In this document: positions 1-9,426 of the stretch, piece after piece
Position numbering within the stretch: position 1 is the stretch's first letter
Layout of the letters: each line of letters begins with the position of its first letter
NCBI GenBank assembly: GCA_016290885.1
Contig: JAEEVN010000004.1
Location: forward strand, 1 to 64,000
Reading direction: 5' to 3'
DNA: 64,000 bases
DNA from: Caryophanales bacterium
Lineage (GTDB): Bacteria > Bacillota_I > Bacilli_A > RF39 > UBA660
The notes under the pieces: model-generated
What the model saw: the letters and a program-made list of their open reading frames with translations, nothing else
Told to the model about the DNA's origin: nothing
The model's database searches: none
Program-made: the position numbers and the translations under genes

Positions 1-1102
1 AATTCAAGTTAGCTTTTAAAAGTGCTTCTTCTGCGTTTCTTGATTGAGCATTAGTACGATAGAATATTGCTATATCACTCTTGCTATATCCTTCATTTAA
101 AAGTTTGTTAATTTCTTCTAATACTAATGTTAGTTCATGCTTTTCATCATAAGCTCTTAAATACTTTAATTTTACCCCTTCTCCATTTTCACTAAATAAA
201 TTGACTTCCTTTCGTTCTTTGTTGTTTTGGATAACAGAGTTAGCAGCATTTAAAATCATGTTAGTACTGCGATAATTTTGATTTAAAGTAATAACTTCAC
301 ATCCAGGATAGTCTTTCTCGAAATTCAAAATATTTTTAAAATTAGCTTGTCTAAAAGCATATATTGATTGATTAGGATCTCCTACAATAAATATATTTTT
401 ATATTTATTTGCTAATAACTTAGATAACTGATATTGAACTTCATTTGTATCTTGATACTCATCAACTAAAATATACTGATACTTATCTTGATATTTATCC
501 AAAATATCTTCATTATTTAAAAATAATTCAACTGGTAATTTTAATAAATCATCAAAATCAACAACATTATTCTTTTTTAATGTTTTTTCATATTCAAAAT
601 ATACTTTTTTAGCAATTATTTCCATATCACTTAAAAAGTATTTATCTATTTCTTTATCACTTAACATTTCATTTTTAATAAAAGAAATTCTATTTCTAAT
701 ATATTGTGGTGATACTATCTTAGGATCATATCCTAAATTTTTTAATGTTTTTTTAATTACACTTAATACATCATCAGTATCTAAAATAGTAAAGTTTTTA
801 GATAATCCTAATTTTTGATAATTTTCTTTTATTATTCTTAAACCAAATGCATGAAATGTACCAATAAAAGCATAGTTATCACAAACTATTTTACTTATTC
901 TTTCTTTCATTTCTTTGCTTGCTTTATTAGTAAATGTAATAGCAAGAATATTACTACTTTTTATTCCATTAGAAATCAAGTATGCTACTCTTGTAGTTAA
1001 TACTTTTGTCTTACCAGAACCTGCTCCTGCTAGGACTAACATTGGTCCATCTAAGGTTTTAATTGCATCAAGTTGTCTATTATTTAGTCCTTCTAAATTC
1101 AT
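1..1102 (-). CDS. pcrA: ATP-dependent DNA helicase PcrA/UvrD, partial (C-terminus beyond window start)
   Basis: Minus-strand translation begins MNLEGLNNRQLDAIKTLDGPMLVLAGAGSGKTKVLTTRVAYLI (Q-motif plus Walker A GAGSGKT) and runs off the window with ...GYSKSDIAIFYRTNAQSRN. Confidence 0.93.
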   Translation of the reverse strand, partial: MNLEGLNNRQLDAIKTLDGPMLVLAGAGSGKTKVLTTRVAYLISNGIKSSNILAITFTNKASKEMKERISKIVCDNYAFIGTFHAFGLRIIKENYQKLGLSKNFTILDTDDVLSVIKKTLKNLGYDPKIVSPQYIRNRISFIKNEMLSDKEIDKYFLSDMEIIAKKVYFEYEKTLKKNNVVDFDDLLKLPVELFLNNEDILDKYQDKYQYILVDEYQDTNEVQYQLSKLLANKYKNIFIVGDPNQSIYAFRQANFKNILNFEKDYPGCEVITLNQNYRSTNMILNAANSVIQNNKERKEVNLFSENGEGVKLKYLRAYDEKHELTLVLEEINKLLNEGYSKSDIAIFYRTNAQSRNAEEALLKANLN

Positions 1103-1190
1103 TATTATCACCAATTATATTGTACCATATTTATGGTTAATTTTAGTTAAAAATATGGCATAAAAATATATTTTATGCTATTATATAAAT

Positions 1191-1268
1191 GAAGGAGTAT
1201 TTAGGTTTACCTAAATGCCTACCTTTTTGGGTGGACGCTTAAGCTAGCTTAAGTGTCATTTTTTTATT
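1191..1268 (+). ncRNA. putative short antisense RNA (antitoxin candidate) with intrinsic terminator
   Basis: Extended -10 TGC-TATTAT (1176-1184), predicted start ~1191, hairpin GACGCTTAAGCTAGCTTAAGTGTC (1234-1257) followed by ATTTTTTT; overlaps the 3' end/3'UTR of the minus-strand small ORF. Confidence 0.5.
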
Positions 1269-1348
1269 TCTACTATTATTAGTAATAGGAGTAATAATAG
1301 GATACATGAAAAGAGAAGAACTCTTAAGACGTAAATACGCTTTTTCAT
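1256..1348 (-). CDS. 30-aa hydrophobic peptide [30 protein letters not shown], type I toxin candidate
   Basis: Strong SD AAAGGAGG-TGGTATC-ATG, single membrane segment flanked by Lys/Arg, -10 TATAAT at 1405-1410 on the minus strand; too short for the supplied ORF track. Confidence 0.55.
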   Translation of the reverse strand: MKKRIYVLRVLLFSCILLLLLLLIIVEIKK

Positions 1349-1404
1349 GATACCACCTCCTTTCTAGAATGGAAGGTAGACACTTAGCAATAAATACTCC
1401 ATAT

Positions 1405-1410
1405 ATTATA
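1405..1410 (-). promoter_or_regulatory. -10 box (TATAAT) for the 30-aa peptide transcript
   Basis: Perfect TATAAT on minus strand about 57 nt upstream of the ATG; no clear -35. Confidence 0.45.
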
Positions 1411-1457
1411 TTCGCGAAAAAAAGAAAAATTCCCCCAGTTCACATAAAAAAAGAAGC

Positions 1458-1952
1458 CTATTTCATAGACTTCTTTTTACTGTTTTCATGGCTAAATGAA
1501 TCTAATCCAAATTTTTGGGCTATTTCTTCATCACTAGTACCTTTTTTTATTTCATCTATAATTTGCTTATAGCTTTCACAAACGGTTTCCATTTTCTTTT
1601 CTAATTCATTATTATTTGTGCTTTCTCCTGTGGATCCTTTAATAAAATAAGTATCACTCATGCTTCCGGCAAAATCAATTTCGTCAATATTATAAGCTCT
1701 TAATGTTCCTGTTTTATGTGCATTATAACCCCACATCATTTCATCTGGAAAAGCATCTTGTGGATTATCATATATACTAAAAAATACAACTCCATCTCCA
1801 ACTACTCTTCCTTTATATTTTTTGAATATTCCTTCAACTAAATTGAAATTTCCAACATCATCAATATTAAGCGTTTCATTTACTGGTAGACCATATTCTT
1901 TTAATAATGCTACCCTTTCATTATATTGATCAATTCTTTCTTGATTAGTCAT
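1458..1952 (-). CDS. hypothetical protein (164 aa)
   Basis: Intact ORF; no family recognised. Confidence 0.7.
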   Translation of the reverse strand: MTNQERIDQYNERVALLKEYGLPVNETLNIDDVGNFNLVEGIFKKYKGRVVGDGVVFFSIYDNPQDAFPDEMMWGYNAHKTGTLRAYNIDEIDFAGSMSDTYFIKGSTGESTNNNELEKKMETVCESYKQIIDEIKKGTSDEEIAQKFGLDSFSHENSKKKSMK

Positions 1953-2060
1953 ATCAAAAATCCTCCTAATAATAGTATATCATAAAAAAAATTGTTGGAA
2001 TATTCTAAAAAAACCGAATGTAGATTAATTGTAAACAAAAAAGACTCATTTGAGTCTTTT

Positions 2061-3161
2061 TTATTTGTTTACTACTTTTTGTAATATTGATTCTTCTCTA
2101 TGAGCTTCTTCAATTTGTAACGCAAGTACTCTTGAATTATGCCTTCTAGCATTAACATTTGTTAATGCTCTTCTATAGTCTTCCATATCTTTTAACATAC
2201 CCCATGCACCGAGAGAAGCATATATTGTTTGCTTATATGTACCTTCTCTAGTATCATTAATTGTACCTGCTAAGGATTCAAGCACTTTATTAGATATTAT
2301 TTTCGCCATAGGTTTAAAATATGTATGAACTGCATTTTGATATCTTGTATCTTCGATAAATCTTAAATCTACATAGTTTATACCATATTTTTTACATAAT
2401 TCTTCTAAATTAGAATTATATTCTAATACAAACTCATGGAATGGTATATCATATTCCCTTGTTTTAGAATATAAATATGCTCCTAGAGCTGCTACTCTAC
2501 TTTGGTCATTTAAACCTAGGATTTTATCAAAGTTTCTTTTATGACTATCCATTAATCTAGTCATACTTTCTACTCTTTGTTCACCCTTTGTTCTATCTGC
2601 AGAGTAATCATAGATTTCTCTTTCATTGTAATAAAGGTTCTTAGCATTAAATGGATTTATCCAAAATTCAGACATAATATCATTTATTCCAGAAGAATAT
2701 AGTATTATAGGTTCATTACTATTACGTATTGAACTAGATAATCTAAATTTATCTTTATCTTCTCTATCTTCATATGTTCTTAAAAGTAATTTACTTGCAA
2801 GGTTTCCAATATGTTCACTGAATAGTGATTCTTCTGCATCTTTTCCTAAGAAAGATTCTCCAATTGCATGTTTAACCTCAGTAATTGTTCCATATTGTTG
2901 TATTTGTTCAAGTTCTTTTTGAGATAAATTATTATCTATATAGTAATCTATATGTCTCATTTTATTAAAAAACATTGAAAATGCATTAAATACATCAATT
3001 CTATATTCTTCACTTTGTAATGCTTCTTTCATAAAAGTTAAACAACTCTTTTGAAGATTATAGCATCTGTCATCATTTAACCCCACGATTAACAAATGTC
3101 CATCTGCATTTTCTTCATAGTGTTGACGTATAATTTTTGAACTTTCTTCGTTTTTACTCAT
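2061..3161 (-). CDS. hypothetical protein, possibly SGNH/GDSL-hydrolase-like
   Basis: 366-aa ORF; SSGINDIM resembles the GxND block, and KKYGINYVDL...YQNAVHTYFKP resembles the late SGNH blocks; no clear N-terminal GDS motif. Confidence 0.6.
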   Translation of the reverse strand: MSKNEESSKIIRQHYEENADGHLLIVGLNDDRCYNLQKSCLTFMKEALQSEEYRIDVFNAFSMFFNKMRHIDYYIDNNLSQKELEQIQQYGTITEVKHAIGESFLGKDAEESLFSEHIGNLASKLLLRTYEDREDKDKFRLSSSIRNSNEPIILYSSGINDIMSEFWINPFNAKNLYYNEREIYDYSADRTKGEQRVESMTRLMDSHKRNFDKILGLNDQSRVAALGAYLYSKTREYDIPFHEFVLEYNSNLEELCKKYGINYVDLRFIEDTRYQNAVHTYFKPMAKIISNKVLESLAGTINDTREGTYKQTIYASLGAWGMLKDMEDYRRALTNVNARRHNSRVLALQIEEAHREESILQKVVNK

Positions 3162-3238
3162 AATAACTCCCTTTGATGAATCTGTATTCTACTATTTTAT
3201 CATAAAATTGTCAAAAAAAAAGACTGGTTAAGTCTTTT

Positions 3239-4141
3239 TTATTTATTTAAATAATTAATTGCATCTAGAGCAGCTATTGTACCATCTGCTACTGCAATAG
3301 TAATTTGAGCATATTTCTTAGTTCTTGAATCACCTGCTACAAATATACCTGGTACTTTAGTAGTTCCATCTTCAGATACTAAGTATCCTCTTTGATCTAC
3401 ATCTAATTTACCATTAACAAACCCATTTTGAGGAATTAATCCTATATTTAAGAATAATCCATCTAATTTAAGAGTTTGCATCTTTCCATCTGCTTCTAGT
3501 TTTACTCCTGTTAATGTATCATCTTCATATAAATATTCTTTAATACCTGAATTATAGATAATGTCTACATTATTACATTTTTCTAATTTATTAGCTAAAT
3601 CTTGTTCACATGTTAAATGATCTAAGTTTTGTAATATAGTTACATGCTTAGCTATATTAGACATAGAATAAGCATTTATGCAAGCAGAATTACCTCCACC
3701 TACTATAGCTACATCTTTATCTTTATAGAAAGGTCCATCACATGCTACACAGAAATGTATTCCATGACCTATTAATTCTTTTTCATGAGGAAGATTTAGT
3801 GTTCTATAAGAAGAACCACTTGCGATAATTATTGTTTTGGCTTTATATGTATTATCTTCTGTGATTACTTCTTTTATATCACCATCTACTTTGATGTCAG
3901 TTACTTCTTCTATTTCGAAATCTACTCCTAGTTCATCTACTTGATCAAACATAGCACTTGTTAAGTCTGATCCAGAGATAGCTTTAAAACCAGGATAATT
4001 TTCTATTAGGGGTGTAGAAGAAGCAGTTCCACCAACTGTTTCTTTCTCTATAATTAATACTTTTCTTCCATCTCTTAGAAGATAAAGGGCACTAGCAAGT
4101 CCTGCTGGCCCTCCTCCAATTATAATAGTATCGTATATCAT
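3239..4141 (-). CDS. thioredoxin-reductase-like FAD/NAD(P)H flavoprotein
   Basis: GGGPAGLASALYLLRDG, redox CVAC, VGGGNSA, ...GIFVAGDSR; follows nrdD in the same operon. Confidence 0.88.
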   Translation of the reverse strand: MIYDTIIIGGGPAGLASALYLLRDGRKVLIIEKETVGGTASSTPLIENYPGFKAISGSDLTSAMFDQVDELGVDFEIEEVTDIKVDGDIKEVITEDNTYKAKTIIIASGSSYRTLNLPHEKELIGHGIHFCVACDGPFYKDKDVAIVGGGNSACINAYSMSNIAKHVTILQNLDHLTCEQDLANKLEKCNNVDIIYNSGIKEYLYEDDTLTGVKLEADGKMQTLKLDGLFLNIGLIPQNGFVNGKLDVDQRGYLVSEDGTTKVPGIFVAGDSRTKKYAQITIAVADGTIAALDAINYLNK

Positions 4142-4142
4142 A

Positions 4143-6509
4143 TTATTTCTCTTCTATAAATTTCTTAATATTAGATACATTTTCGATTAATTTAGATTCA
4201 CCATTAGCATTAACTACTAATGTTGGAGCTTTTTTAACACCATATTGTTTTGTCATATCTGGCATTTCTTCTGCATCAACAAATTCATATGGCATAGATG
4301 CTTTTTCTAATAATTTTTTAGCCATTTTACAATTTGGACAAGTCTTTGTACCAAATAGTAATAAACCATCTTTAGCATCACTCTTTAGAATTTTTTTAGC
4401 AGATGCCTTTGGAACGTTTTTCTTTTTAGGTTCACAATTGCATCCATCAACTTTATATTCTTTTCTCATTTCATATTCTTTAGTCTTACCATCATTCCAG
4501 TTCTTTACTGGTCTATAGTAACCAGTTATTCTAGAATATACTTCTGTTTCTTCATTACAGATAGGACATTTCCATACTTCACCAGTTATATATCCATGGT
4601 TCTTACATACAGAATATGTTGGAGAAATTGTATAATATGGTAATTTATAGTTTTCTGCAATCTTTCTAACTAAGCTTGCACAAGTCTTCCAATCAGACAT
4701 TCTTTCTCCAAGGAATGTATGGAATACAGTTCCTGAAGTATATAATGTTTGTAATTCATCTTGAATATCAAGAGCTTTGAATATATCATCAGTATAACCT
4801 ACTGGTAAGTGTGATGAGTTTGTATAGTATGGAGTATCATCATCAGATGCAGTTATTATATCTGGATATAAACTCTTATCTTTCTTAGCTAATCTATAAG
4901 ATGTAGATTCAGCAGGTGTAGCTTCTAAGTTATATAAATCTCCATATTGTTCTTGGTAATCAGATAATTTTTCTCTCATGAAGTTAAGAACTTTCTTAGT
5001 CCATTTTTGAGCTTTTTCATGAGTTAAATCTTCCCCAACCCATTTAGCATTTAGAGAAGCTTCGTTCATACCTACTAAACCAATTGTTGAGAAGTGGTTA
5101 CTGAATGTTCCTAAATATCTCTTAGTATAAGGATATAATCCTTCTTCAAGTAACTTAGTAACAACATCTCTTTTAATTTTTAATGATTTAGCAGCTAAAT
5201 CCATTAAATGAGTTAATCTTTCAAAGAATTCATCTTCATTCTTTGATAAATATGCAATACGTGGCATATTAATTGTTACAACACCGATAGATCCAGTTGA
5301 TTCACCTGAACCAAAGTATCCACCTGATTTCTTTCTAAGTTCTCTTAAGTCTAGTCTTAATCTACAACACATAGATCTAACATCGCTTGGTTCCATATCA
5401 CTATTAATATAGTTTGAGAAATATGGAGTACCATACTTAGCAGTCATTTCAAATAATAATTTATTATTTTCTGTTTCTTTCCAGTTAAAATCTCTAGTTA
5501 TTGAATATGTTGGGATTGGATATTGGAATCCTCTACCATTAGCATCTCCTTCAATCATGATTTCGATAAATGCTTTATTTACCATATCCATTTCTTTTTG
5601 ACAATCTTTATATTTGAAGTCCATTTCTTGTCCACCGATAATAGCATTTAATTCTGCTAAGTCGTTTGGAACTGTCCAGTCTAATGTAATATTAGTGAAT
5701 GGAGCTTGTGTACCCCAACGAGAAGGTGTATTAACACCATATACAAATGATTGAATACATTGTTTAACTTGTTTATATGTTAAGTTATCTACTTTTACAA
5801 ATGGTGCAAGATATGTATCGAATGATGAGAATGCTTGAGCACCAGCCCATTCATTTTGCATTATTCCAAGGAAGTTAACCATTTGGTTTGTTAATGTTGA
5901 TAAGTGCTTAGCAGGAGATGAAGTTATTTTTCCAGGTACTCCTCCTAAACCTTCTTGAATTAATTGTTTTAATGACCATCCTGCACAGTAACCTGTAAGC
6001 ATTGATAAGTCATGAATGTGATAATCACAGTTTTTATGAGCATTAGCAATATCTTCTGGATAAACTTCATTTAACCAATAGTTAGCTGTAATAGCTCCAG
6101 AGTTAGAAAGAATTAATCCTCCTACTGAATAAGTAACTGTAGAATTTTCTTTAACTCTCCAGTCAGAAACATTTAAGTAACTATCTACTACATTTTTGTA
6201 GTCTAACATAGTGCTATTCATATTTCTTTGTTTTTCATGTAACTTTCTATATAAAATATATGCTTTAGCTACATCAGCATAATCAGATTTAATTAATACT
6301 GATTCTACTGAATCTTGGATATCTTCTACATCAATAATATCGTTTTTGATTTTATCACTAAAATCAGCTGTAACTTTTAATGCTAAGAAGTCTATAACAT
6401 TCTTATCATAATCTTTTTCTAAGCCTTCAAATGCTTTAATAATAGCATCGCTTATTTTGCTAATTTCAAAATTAACAATTTTTCCGTCTCTTTTTCTAAC
6501 CTTATACAT
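4143..6509 (-). CDS. nrdD: anaerobic ribonucleoside-triphosphate reductase with C-terminal redoxin domain
   Basis: ATP-cone start MYKVRKRDGKIVNF; MCCRL finger-loop Cys; Zn motif VCKNHG...KCPIC; glycyl-radical loop SRITGYYRP; fused C-terminal LLLFGTKTCPNCKMAKKLLEKA redoxin domain. Confidence 0.95.
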   Translation of the reverse strand: MYKVRKRDGKIVNFEISKISDAIIKAFEGLEKDYDKNVIDFLALKVTADFSDKIKNDIIDVEDIQDSVESVLIKSDYADVAKAYILYRKLHEKQRNMNSTMLDYKNVVDSYLNVSDWRVKENSTVTYSVGGLILSNSGAITANYWLNEVYPEDIANAHKNCDYHIHDLSMLTGYCAGWSLKQLIQEGLGGVPGKITSSPAKHLSTLTNQMVNFLGIMQNEWAGAQAFSSFDTYLAPFVKVDNLTYKQVKQCIQSFVYGVNTPSRWGTQAPFTNITLDWTVPNDLAELNAIIGGQEMDFKYKDCQKEMDMVNKAFIEIMIEGDANGRGFQYPIPTYSITRDFNWKETENNKLLFEMTAKYGTPYFSNYINSDMEPSDVRSMCCRLRLDLRELRKKSGGYFGSGESTGSIGVVTINMPRIAYLSKNEDEFFERLTHLMDLAAKSLKIKRDVVTKLLEEGLYPYTKRYLGTFSNHFSTIGLVGMNEASLNAKWVGEDLTHEKAQKWTKKVLNFMREKLSDYQEQYGDLYNLEATPAESTSYRLAKKDKSLYPDIITASDDDTPYYTNSSHLPVGYTDDIFKALDIQDELQTLYTSGTVFHTFLGERMSDWKTCASLVRKIAENYKLPYYTISPTYSVCKNHGYITGEVWKCPICNEETEVYSRITGYYRPVKNWNDGKTKEYEMRKEYKVDGCNCEPKKKNVPKASAKKILKSDAKDGLLLFGTKTCPNCKMAKKLLEKASMPYEFVDAEEMPDMTKQYGVKKAPTLVVNANGESKLIENVSNIKKFIEEK

Positions 6510-6518
6510 AATTTCCTC

Positions 6519-7196
6519 CTATACATATCTCACAGTAACGTTAGATTTTCCCTTAAAATATTCTTTTATATTCTTTAATTCTTCTTCAGTGAATCCTTCC
6601 ATCTTCTTAGCCTTTACTGTATCTTCCATTCTGAAGTTTTGTAAGTAGTAAGGATCACCGTCAACTAAATCAATCATTTTCTCTAAATCTTCTATAGTAT
6701 GCATTCCTTTAATTATAGTAGTTCTAAATTCGTGATCAATATTAGATTTTTTAATTAGTTCAATACTCTCTAATAATTTATCAGTATCAATATCTTTCTT
6801 GATGACTTTAAAATATTCATTAAATATTGCTTTTATATCCATTGCGATATAATCAACTAATTTATTATCAATAATCTCCTTTAATACTTCTGGTCTATAA
6901 CCATTAGTATCTAATTTGACTTTGAATCCATATTCTCTTATCTTTTTGATAAATGGTATTAAATCATCCCATATAGTAGGTTCTCCACCAGAGATAACTA
7001 CACCATCTAGCATATTTTTTCTTTCTTCTAAATAAGAAAATATTTCTTCTTCTTTTATCTCAGGAGCATGACATTCAACTAGATCTCTATTGTAACAATA
7101 GTCACAGTCAAAATTGCAACCTGATGTAAATATAATACATGCAAGATTTCCTGGAAAATCTTGAGTTGTTAATTTATTAAATCCGCCTATTCTCAA
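6519..7196 (-). CDS. nrdG: anaerobic RNR-activating radical SAM protein
   Basis: GFNKLTTQDFPGNLACIIFTSGCNFDCDYCYN (CxxxCxxC), VISGGEPT; directly upstream of nrdD. Confidence 0.92.
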   Translation of the reverse strand: MRIGGFNKLTTQDFPGNLACIIFTSGCNFDCDYCYNRDLVECHAPEIKEEEIFSYLEERKNMLDGVVISGGEPTIWDDLIPFIKKIREYGFKVKLDTNGYRPEVLKEIIDNKLVDYIAMDIKAIFNEYFKVIKKDIDTDKLLESIELIKKSNIDHEFRTTIIKGMHTIEDLEKMIDLVDGDPYYLQNFRMEDTVKAKKMEGFTEEELKNIKEYFKGKSNVTVRYV

Positions 7197-7260
7197 ATAT
7201 ACATCACGCTCTTCTCTCGCTCCCTAGCATCTTCATTTTATTACATAAATTAAAATTATC

Positions 7261-7280
7261 AATGTTGCAGATGCAACATT
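7261..7280. promoter_or_regulatory. palindrome AATGTTGCA-GA-TGCAACATT, putative Crp/Fnr-family operator
   Basis: 9-bp perfect arms; same core GTTGCA-NN-TGCAAC as at 13742-13755; -10-like TAAAAT lies downstream on the minus strand. Confidence 0.65.
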
Positions 7281-7415
7281 AGTGATTTTTTTCAAAAATG
7301 TTACAAAGGAGTGTAAATCGAACAAAAATTGTTCTCAATTCTGCAATATAAATATATCATACATGTGTTTGGAGTGCAATATATTTTTTAAAAAAAATTA
7401 AATAAAAAAGGAATC

Positions 7416-8432
7416 TTACGATTCCTTATAATCTAAGCATAAAGAAGGATTTATTCCAAGTGAATAATCACTAAAATCTTTCTTTAAAAACATATAGTAT
7501 CCACATGCTGCAATCATGGCTGCATTATCTGTACAATAAGCAAGTTTTGGTACTACCAATTTTATATTTTCTTTTTCACATAATTCTTTAAATTTTTCTC
7601 TAATTCCACTATTTGCAGATACTCCACCAGCAAGTAATAATTCCTTAACATTATATTCTTTAACCGCTCTCATAGTCTTAGAAGTTAAAGTCTCAATAAC
7701 TATATTTTCAAAAGAAGTACATAAATCTTCTTTATTAATTTCATTACCTCTTTGTTTTTCGTTATGAACTAAATTTATAACTGCGCTCTTTACTCCACTA
7801 AAGCTAAAGTTATAACTATCATTATCCATAGGAACTGGTAAATTATAACTAGGTTTACCTGTTTTACTTAGTTTATCTATTACAGGACCTCCTGGATAAG
7901 GTACATCTATTACTCTAGCTACTTTATCAAATGCTTCCCCTACTGAGTCATCTAAAGTACCACCAATCTTTTTAAAAGATAAATCTTCATTCATATATAT
8001 TATTTCAGTATGTCCACCACTAATAACTAGGCATATAAGTGGAAATTCCATCTTATCTACTAAACTATTAGCATATATATGTCCTGCCATATGATTAACG
8101 CCTATTAAAGGTTTATTATGGCATAATGAAAGAGTCTTAGCTGCTTCTAAACCTACAAGTAGTGATCCAGCAAGACCAGGTCCTTTAGTAACTGCAATAG
8201 CATCTATATCATCCCAAGAAAGTTTAGATTCAGTAATTGCTTCATCTATTACTATAGTAATACATTCAGCATGAGATCTACTTGCTATTTCAGGTACTAC
8301 TCCACCAAATTTTTTATGTATATCTATTTGTGATAATGTTTTAGTAACTATTTCTTCATTACCATTTTTAACTATTGAAACAGATGTCTCATCACAACTA
8401 GATTCTATACCTAATATATATACATCTTTCAT
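7416..8432 (-). CDS. tsaD: tRNA N6-adenosine threonylcarbamoyltransferase TsaD
   Basis: GIESSCDETSVSIV, HMAGHIYA, NFSFSGVKSA, GGVSANSGIR. Confidence 0.97.
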   Translation of the reverse strand: MKDVYILGIESSCDETSVSIVKNGNEEIVTKTLSQIDIHKKFGGVVPEIASRSHAECITIVIDEAITESKLSWDDIDAIAVTKGPGLAGSLLVGLEAAKTLSLCHNKPLIGVNHMAGHIYANSLVDKMEFPLICLVISGGHTEIIYMNEDLSFKKIGGTLDDSVGEAFDKVARVIDVPYPGGPVIDKLSKTGKPSYNLPVPMDNDSYNFSFSGVKSAVINLVHNEKQRGNEINKEDLCTSFENIVIETLTSKTMRAVKEYNVKELLLAGGVSANSGIREKFKELCEKENIKLVVPKLAYCTDNAAMIAACGYYMFLKKDFSDYSLGINPSLCLDYKES

Positions 8433-8821
8433 TCTTTCACCTTTAACATTAAAAACGCATCTTCTCCGTTATAATATCCTTTTCTAAGAGTGGTTTCTTT
8501 AAAACCTAGACTATTATACATCAAAATTGCATTTTTGTTATTAATATTTACTTCTAAAGTAATATTTTTAACATCTTTATTATCTATAATAGTATTCATT
8601 AGTTTTTTAGCTATACCTTTTCTTCTATATTCAGGTGTAACATAAATATCTATTATTTCTGCATTTTCATATAGAATTTGTCCCACAATAAAAGATACAT
8701 ATTTATTATCAATTTTATATGCATAAACCTTAGTATAATCATTAATTATAGGATCATAATTATCTTTATACTCATTAAATAAATCTTTTAATAAACTTAT
8801 GTCTTTTATTTCTTCTATCAT
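8429..8821 (-). CDS. rimI: GNAT acetyltransferase, RimI-like
   Basis: IYVTPEYRRKGIAKKLM acetyl-CoA motif; embedded in the t6A operon. Confidence 0.85.
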   Translation of the reverse strand: MIEEIKDISLLKDLFNEYKDNYDPIINDYTKVYAYKIDNKYVSFIVGQILYENAEIIDIYVTPEYRRKGIAKKLMNTIIDNKDVKNITLEVNINNKNAILMYNSLGFKETTLRKGYYNGEDAFLMLKVKE

Positions 8822-9426
8822 AATTTTTCTTCTACTTCTATTTTCTTTAAATAATTAGGTTTTAAATAATGTGGATTAATTTCAAAATCTTTATAATATT
8901 CCATTAATTTAATAACATCTAATTTAGGTTTAATAGTATTTTCTCCTTCTTCTGAGATAATTGCTATTTTTCCTTTTAATTTAGATATATCTTCTTCAAA
9001 TACTTCTAAATAATTATATTTATCAGTAACTATATCATTATAATCTTTATCATAAATACCATAATATAATCTATTTCCTTTATCTTTAATAATAGATACA
9101 TAATAATCATAATTATCTAAACTAAATATATATTGTTTTAAAGATGATACTGGTATTACATTAATATTATTTGAATAACAGAATGTTTTACCTACAGTAA
9201 CTGCAATTCTAGTACCAGTAAATGATCCTGGTCCAGTTACTACATAACACTTATTAACATCACTTGGTTTTAAATTATTTAGTTTTAATCCTTCATCAAT
9301 AGAAGGAACTAAATATTTAGAATGATCATTATTAGTAGTTATATTTTTTTCATAAATTATTTCATTATCTTTAACTATATAAACAGATAATGTTTTTGAA
9401 CTTGTATCTAAAAAAAGTGAGATCAT
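8818..9426 (-). CDS. tsaB: t6A biosynthesis protein TsaB
   Basis: FLDTSSKTLSVYI, VVTGPGSFTGTRIAV. Confidence 0.92.
   Translation of the reverse strand: MISLFLDTSSKTLSVYIVKDNEIIYEKNITTNNDHSKYLVPSIDEGLKLNNLKPSDVNKCYVVTGPGSFTGTRIAVTVGKTFCYSNNINVIPVSSLKQYIFSLDNYDYYVSIIKDKGNRLYYGIYDKDYNDIVTDKYNYLEVFEEDISKLKGKIAIISEEGENTIKPKLDVIKLMEYYKDFEINPHYLKPNYLKKIEVEEKL

Noticed and set aside
915-1163. 82-aa plus-strand ORF
   Set aside because: Antisense to the conserved PcrA N-terminus; no SD.
1189-1242. 17-aa plus ORF MKEYLGLPKCLPFWVDA and the open stretch ASLSVIFLFLLLLVIGVIIGYMKREELLRRKYAFS after its stop
   Set aside because: First has no SD; second has no usable start codon. Considered as an alternative toxin, but the minus-strand peptide has the proper SD and promoter.
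1369-1572. 67-aa plus-strand ORF
   Set aside because: Antisense to the 1458-1952 gene and overlaps the small-RNA locus; no SD.
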